Shown here one piece after another: positions 59,771 through 64,000 of a stretch of DNA of 64,000 nucleotides. Position 1 is the stretch's first letter. Each line of letters starts with the position of its first letter. A program made the translations under genes and the position numbers. The stretch is from Bartonella krasnovii. GTDB taxonomy: Bacteria > Pseudomonadota > Alphaproteobacteria > Rhizobiales > Rhizobiaceae. The DNA is taken from the NCBI RefSeq assembly GCF_003606345.3, contig NZ_CP031844.2, positions 1,657,001 to 1,721,000 of the forward strand. The letters run 5' to 3'. The notes beneath the pieces are model-generated. The model did no database searches and was not told where the DNA came from. It saw only the letters and a program-made list of their open reading frames with translations.

Positions 59771-60435
59771 TTTCCTGAATGAAAATTTACATGAAAGAAA
59801 ACCGGAAAAACACGCCCCCCCTTTACCCCCTGTTATTGTTCATATCCCCCCTTTTTAAATATCCCCCCTTTTTAATATTTCATTGAATCAATCCAAATGA
59901 TGCGCTTGGATTGTCATAAGTAAGCATGGCATATCGATAAAAAACAACTGAAAAAAAAGGGGGGCTTTTTCTTAAATCCCCAAGGCTATCGTTATACAAA
60001 GGCACTCACAATACTGAAAAGCGGCAAAGAATGGAAAGGGCTCTCCCTACCCTTTTTAAAGACAAAGGATATTGATATTCAGCATATATTAGGCACAAAG
60101 ATAACAATCGTTATGGATAATGTATTTATATATAAATAATAAAAAGTATTTTTTATCTATAAAATAATATTTTTCAACAAGATAAAATTTTATTTATTAC
60201 ACCATAATGTTCTATATAATACAGAGAACACTGAAAGAATAAATCAAAAAAATCATTTAAATTAAGATAGTTATTATGAAGTCGTAAGATAAATATGTTT
60301 TTTAAAAAACGCTTAACACTGAAAAATTATAGATTTTTTGTATTTTTTATTTTTTCATAATGAAATTATTTATAGATTTTTTTAACTAATTTATGCATAA
60401 TATATTATGTAATTGAAATAAATTGGGGACGTTTT
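59771..60435. other. AT-rich hbp upstream region
   Basis: A C-rich CCCCCCTTTTTAAATAT duplication lies at about 59845-59880. From 60100 it is very AT-rich and no gene is visible. It is the presumed regulatory region of the Hbp gene; Irr/heme control is known for Bartonella hbp genes, but I could not identify the box with certainty. Confidence 0.4.
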
Positions 60436-61326
60436 ATGAATACAAAATGTTTAATTGCACTCTCTCTTTTCACTTTTATGACTGCTTCAACAGTGCAAGC
60501 AGCCGATACGGTAATGTTTCAGCCATCAACACCGAATATTTCATCGTCAAGTGGTTTAGCCCCAAGGATTGCGCCAGTGACTTTTTCTACGCCTTTTTCT
60601 TGGTCTGGTTTTTATTTTGGGGGACAAATTGGACATGTTTCCAATAAGAGCCGTTTAAATTATGCACCAGAAACGATGAGCGGAAAATGGGCTTTGGTCA
60701 ACAGAGATTTAGCACCAAAACCATCGGGATTTATTGGCGGTTTTTATGTAGGTTCTAATATTGATTTAGGAAGTAACCTTATTATCAGTGTTGATACAGA
60801 TGTAGTCTGGTCTGGTCGGAAAGACACCCAAACGGATAATGGCAAGAAAATTCTCGATAAATTAGACACTCTTAACGCAACCTTTCAAGAAGCTGGGATT
60901 TCTATTCTAAAACCTGCAAATCAGGATGAAACAATCCCCAACGCTGATGACATTATTGTGAGCAGTGTAACATTGAAAGAAAAATTGGGGGGCGCTTTGC
61001 GCGCACGCATTGGTTTTGCTTCCCATCGTCTTATGCCTTATATTGCAGGGGGTGTTGCCTACACACAGATGCAATATATCCTATCCCTTTTAACAAAATC
61101 GCATGAAGATTCAACGGTATTTGCTTCTGGCAAAGTGTTTGATAAAACAAAAACAATGATTGGTTATACAATTGGTGGTGGCTTTGATCTTGCCATGACC
61201 GATGACATTATCATGCGTACAGAATATCGTTATACAGATTTTTTTAAAAAGAAATTTGCAAATGATGAACTTAAAATAAGCGATCAAGCGCATAATTTTC
61301 GCCTTGGCATCGCTTATAAATTCTAA
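60436..61326 (+). CDS. Hemin-binding outer-membrane protein, Hbp/Pap31 type
   Basis: A 296-residue porin-like beta-barrel. Signal peptide (residues ~1-22, cleavage after VQA), then FSWSGFYFGGQIGHVS, the Bartonella Hbp/Omp31-type first strand, alternating amphipathic strands (IGGFYVGSNIDLG, ALRARIGFASHRLMPYIAGG, MRTEYRYTDF) and a terminal YKF ending in aromatic Phe as needed for outer-membrane insertion. Family members bind heme and adhere to host matrix. Which Hbp paralogue this is cannot be decided. Own terminator follows. Confidence 0.88.
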   Translation: MNTKCLIALSLFTFMTASTVQAADTVMFQPSTPNISSSSGLAPRIAPVTFSTPFSWSGFYFGGQIGHVSNKSRLNYAPETMSGKWALVNRDLAPKPSGFIGGFYVGSNIDLGSNLIISVDTDVVWSGRKDTQTDNGKKILDKLDTLNATFQEAGISILKPANQDETIPNADDIIVSSVTLKEKLGGALRARIGFASHRLMPYIAGGVAYTQMQYILSLLTKSHEDSTVFASGKVFDKTKTMIGYTIGGGFDLAMTDDIIMRTEYRYTDFFKKKFANDELKISDQAHNFRLGIAYKF

Positions 61327-61352
61327 TGTCTTTTAAAAAAAATGAAAGGTTT

Positions 61353-61383
61353 AAAAAACCCTGTTTTTAACAGGGTTTTTTTT
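61353..61383 (+). terminator. hbp terminator
   Basis: AAAAAACCCTGTTTTTAACA then GGGTTTTTTTT. Confidence 0.85.
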
Positions 61384-62845
61384 CATGCCTCTCTCCTCCT
61401 TAAGAAACAAAGGCTCTAAAAACCAGTGCTCAACTGTCAACAAAGGATTGCAAAAATAGTGCAGCTTTTTGCAAGTTCTTCTCACCTCTCCCTTTTAGAG
61501 AATGCATTAAAAACATAAGAGCTTTCCCCTCACGACTATTGCATGAAATAAGTAAGAGCACTGATATTTCTTTAAAACAAAGATACATACTGCGCATCAA
61601 GAGCAACAGCTGATGATAACGTAACAGCCGCATAGAAGAGAAGCTTGTATGTTCATTTTTCAACCTCTTCTTCACCTCTCCCAAAGGCATGTTTCTTCGG
61701 CGATAAACAATCCAGTTTTTTCAGTATCAATTCACCGATCACTTCCCTTTCCCTCAAGTAAGATCACTTGATAGGATCACGGGAATTTACTTCGCGCCCT
61801 ATCTTTTAAAAAACAAAGATCTTACTCCCCTTTAAAATCTCATGTCGGTTTATAAAGAAACAACAACTCTTGACTTCCCATTTCATGGGTTTCACTTAAA
61901 CCTTAAAAACATGATGAGAAAATTCCCACCTGAATATTCAAGACACACTGAAAACAATACTGAAACGGCTTACCTTCTATCACCCCACTTTAGATGACGC
62001 TGTTTACAACTGTTCTAAGCCAGAATGGAACAAGGATATTGCCTCTCTCTGTTTGTTTTATACCTGAAACGAAAGAGATAATCTGATTAGAGAAAAACAC
62101 ATTAGAGAAGAATATGAAATTATAAAGATGAAAAAAATATTTGTGAAAAGCCGTTTCCAGCCTTACCCTCTCTCCTTTAACGTCTGCTTTCGGCAAGCAA
62201 AAGCCAAACAGTATCTTTTAAAGAGTGGAGGCTTACACATAGGCCTCACACTTTTGTTTCTCAATCCACATTCGGGCTCACACCTCTCATGTCATAGGAG
62301 AACGCTCCAAACCAAACCCTGCCCCCATACAAAACACACCTGCTCATTTGCGAGCATATTTTCAAAAAATATTGTATCCTCAAATCTATTTCGCCACAAC
62401 GTCTATGACAAATAAAATCTAAAAACAAAATCTATTGTGCGCCCTCTTTACCCTTCATCAAAGAGCACGCTGGGAGCTTCCTATTCCTTTGTCCCCTCCA
62501 AGGATATGTCCCCTCTAAAGATGTCCCTTCGCACCTAATAAGATTCATGAAAAGGGATGTTTTCTTGTACAATTTTACGACACGCGAGTGCATCCGACTT
62601 ATACGACCACTACGACCGCTACAGCCGCACGATACACACGCACGATAAATGTGCAAGAGACAAATTTTGGCTGATTGGGGATCAATAGATTTAAAAATAA
62701 GAGCCCTCTAATCTTCGAGGTCGTTCATTCAACAAGCAAAAGAATGAATACGCCTGATAAATCCCAATATTTTACAAAAAATATGATTGCCCTATGACAA
62801 AGTAAAGTGAAAGTCTTGATCGATAAAGGGAAATCTTCATCAAAG
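61384..62845. other. Gene-free 1.4 kb
   Basis: Several 60-95-codon frames on both strands lack ribosome sites and family features. A small CGACCACTACGACCGCTAC repeat lies near 62604-62622. No gene is supported. Confidence 0.45.
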
Positions 62846-62930
62846 TGGTGCGGGTGGTCGGACTCGAACCGACACTCCTTTCGGAACCAGATTTTGAGTC
62901 TGGCGCGTCTACCAGTTCCACCACACCCGC
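62846..62930 (-). tRNA. tRNA-Leu (CAA)
   Basis: Minus strand: GCGGGTGTGGTGGAACTGGT (acceptor and D arm), anticodon stem CCAGA/TCTGG with loop CTCAAAA (anticodon CAA), a long variable arm GTTCCGAAAGGAGT, T arm GTCGGTTCGAGTCCGAC, 3' CCA encoded. Variable arm and G18G19 loop fit Leu. Confidence 0.95.
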
Positions 62931-63154
62931 ACTTGTGTTATAAAAGACAGAGCTATAAAAGACAGACTTGTCGATTATCTCTTTGCACTATATGAAGAAG
63001 GATAGATTCGTCAACAGCAGACTTTTGATTTTTTAAGAATTTCTCTCATTTTCTTCTCTGTTTGATGGAATATTTTTTTTATCGGATTTATAGCAATTTC
63101 ATTTATAGCAAACTCATTTGTAAAGTTTTTACCACTTAAATTTATAAAAAACGC

Positions 63155-63760
63155 ATGATATTAAACAAATTAAAGCTTTGGACGATTTCTCTAGCAAATC
63201 GGCGTACAGCACCACATTGGCTTGGTTTCATTGCCTTTATTGAAAGTTCTTTTTTTCCAATTCCCGTAGATATTTTATATATCCCACTGCTGCTTATTCG
63301 TCAAAATCGGGTTTATCGCTATGCTTTGATTGCAACGATTTGTTCTGTTTTAGGAGGCATTGCCGGTTGGTTTATCGGACATTTTGCCTATGACACCCTT
63401 GCCAAACCCATTTTAGAATTTTACGGTAAAGTTGAAAGTTTTGAATCTCTAAAAAACAATGCAACCCTGCAATTTCTGATTATTTTACTGATAACATCAG
63501 GTTTTTTTCACCTTCCCCCCATCAAAATTGTCACAATTTTGGCAGGTGTGATGAATGTCCATCTTGAACTTTTCATTCTCATTTGTATTTTTTCCCGAGG
63601 AGCTCGTTTTTATCTTCTCGCATGGTTGATTAAACATTTTGGACAAAAAGCAATGAATTTTCTAAGACAGCATTTCAAATGGATTATCCTCATGGGATGT
63701 GTTAGTCTCCTTTTAATTTATGGGATTTTCATAGTTTTTTTAAACAAGCAGCTTTTATAA
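63155..63760 (+). CDS. DedA/YqaA-family membrane protein
   Basis: A 201-residue inner-membrane protein. The DedA-type features are FIESSFFPIPVDILYIPLLL near the N terminus, the G-rich CSVLGGIAGWFIGHFAYD, and the reentrant ITSGFFHLPPIKIVTILAGV followed by FSRGARFYLLAWLIKHFG (conserved F.R..RY type). DedA proteins are implicated in lipid scrambling and membrane potential. Directly followed by dsbB, 12 bp away, as in related Rhizobiales. Confidence 0.85.
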   Translation: MILNKLKLWTISLANRRTAPHWLGFIAFIESSFFPIPVDILYIPLLLIRQNRVYRYALIATICSVLGGIAGWFIGHFAYDTLAKPILEFYGKVESFESLKNNATLQFLIILLITSGFFHLPPIKIVTILAGVMNVHLELFILICIFSRGARFYLLAWLIKHFGQKAMNFLRQHFKWIILMGCVSLLLIYGIFIVFLNKQLL

Positions 63761-63772
63761 GGAACAAACTCA

Positions 63773-64000
63773 ATGGCATGTGTTTTGTCTTCCCATTCCC
63801 TTTTAAACAAGCATCTTCATCTAGAACCCAGCAGAAAAGAGCAAAGTTTATGGGCTTTTTTTCTCGCTTTTTGCTTGTCTGCTACCGTAGGTCTCGCCCT
63901 TGGTTTTGAACATTTTGATGGGTATCTGCCTTGCGATTTATGTCTAATCGAGCGTTTTCCCTATTACGGGGCCATACCATTTTTGCTCTTAGCAGGTTTT
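63773..64000 (+). CDS. dsbB: Disulfide bond formation protein B (5' part)
   Basis: The frame is open to the window end (76 codons). The first membrane helix (FLAFCLSATVGLALGFEH) is followed by the periplasmic motif LPCDLCLIERFPYYGAIPF, with the DsbB CxxC. It re-oxidises DsbA via quinone. The ribosome site AAGGAAC is close. It is probably co-transcribed with the DedA-family gene. Confidence 0.88.
   Translation, partial: MACVLSSHSLLNKHLHLEPSRKEQSLWAFFLAFCLSATVGLALGFEHFDGYLPCDLCLIERFPYYGAIPFLLLAGF

Noticed and set aside
62807..62995. 62-codon frame over the tRNA-Leu
   Set aside because: The GWSDSNRHSFRNQ-type peptide is the classic false translation of the antisense of a tRNA-Leu gene.

Overview
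The window looks like a chromosomal segment of a Bartonella species (alphaproteobacteria, Rhizobiales), probably one of the repeat-rich lineages. The genus call rests on an outer-membrane protein of the hemin-binding Hbp/Pap31 type at 60.4 kb, small-RNA plus XRE-regulator modules resembling the Brt/Trp pairs known from B. henselae, a GTTC-N7-GTTC alphaproteobacterial LexA box, a HrcA/CIRCE-controlled groESL operon, and low GC with heavy gene decay. The species cannot be named from sequence alone.

Layout. 0-6.6 kb: folate enzyme ygfA and a YmdB-type phosphoesterase, then a decayed Bcr/CflA transporter and aldolase, then an unusual fusion of an isopropylmalate/isocitrate-dehydrogenase-like domain to CinA. 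6.8-8.6 kb: C-rich minisatellite and Brt-like RNA modules around an XRE gene. 8.8-11.5 kb: murA with two extra truncated copies of its 3' end, a 50-residue basic protein and tRNA-Thr. 12-13.4 kb: two small exported proteins, each behind the same 165-bp repeat. 13.6-24.3 kb: phage-derived block with a YqaJ nuclease, CI-like repressor with a LexA box nearby, DUF1376 replication protein, toprim/ATPase primase-helicase, two related membrane proteins and a DUF6456-like protein, all embedded in C-rich repeats.

24.6-28.1 kb: minisatellite, an AT-rich empty stretch, and a ~2.2-kb array of about 25 hairpin-forming 84-91-bp units. 29.9-44.2 kb: two leftward blocks of a modular, expanded family of small membrane proteins (here called modules A and B, found alone, fused A-B, fused B-A, or B fused to a ~300-residue soluble domain). 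Between the blocks lie a Rossmann-fold protein and a multi-copy 290-420-bp repeat. 45.5-52.2 kb: a phage-type regulator-like protein, an intact YopJ-family acetyltransferase gene, a second copy interrupted by one in-frame stop, and a lysis cassette (endolysin, overlapping spanin-like pair, small membrane protein). 52.6-54.7 kb: dense C-rich repeats.

54.8-64 kb: core genes return: groEL, groES, CIRCE, fumC (followed by two duplicated 3' ends and a degraded internal fragment), hbp, tRNA-Leu, a DedA-family protein and the 5' part of dsbB.

Two themes run through the window. First, housekeeping genes flanked by tandem partial copies of their own ends (ygfA, murA, fumC) show repeated short-range duplication. 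Second, nearly every minisatellite is C-rich on the same (+) strand. The phage replication genes, hairpin array, lysis genes and amplified accessory genes together suggest an accessory island tied to a phage or gene-transfer-agent system; that link is inference.
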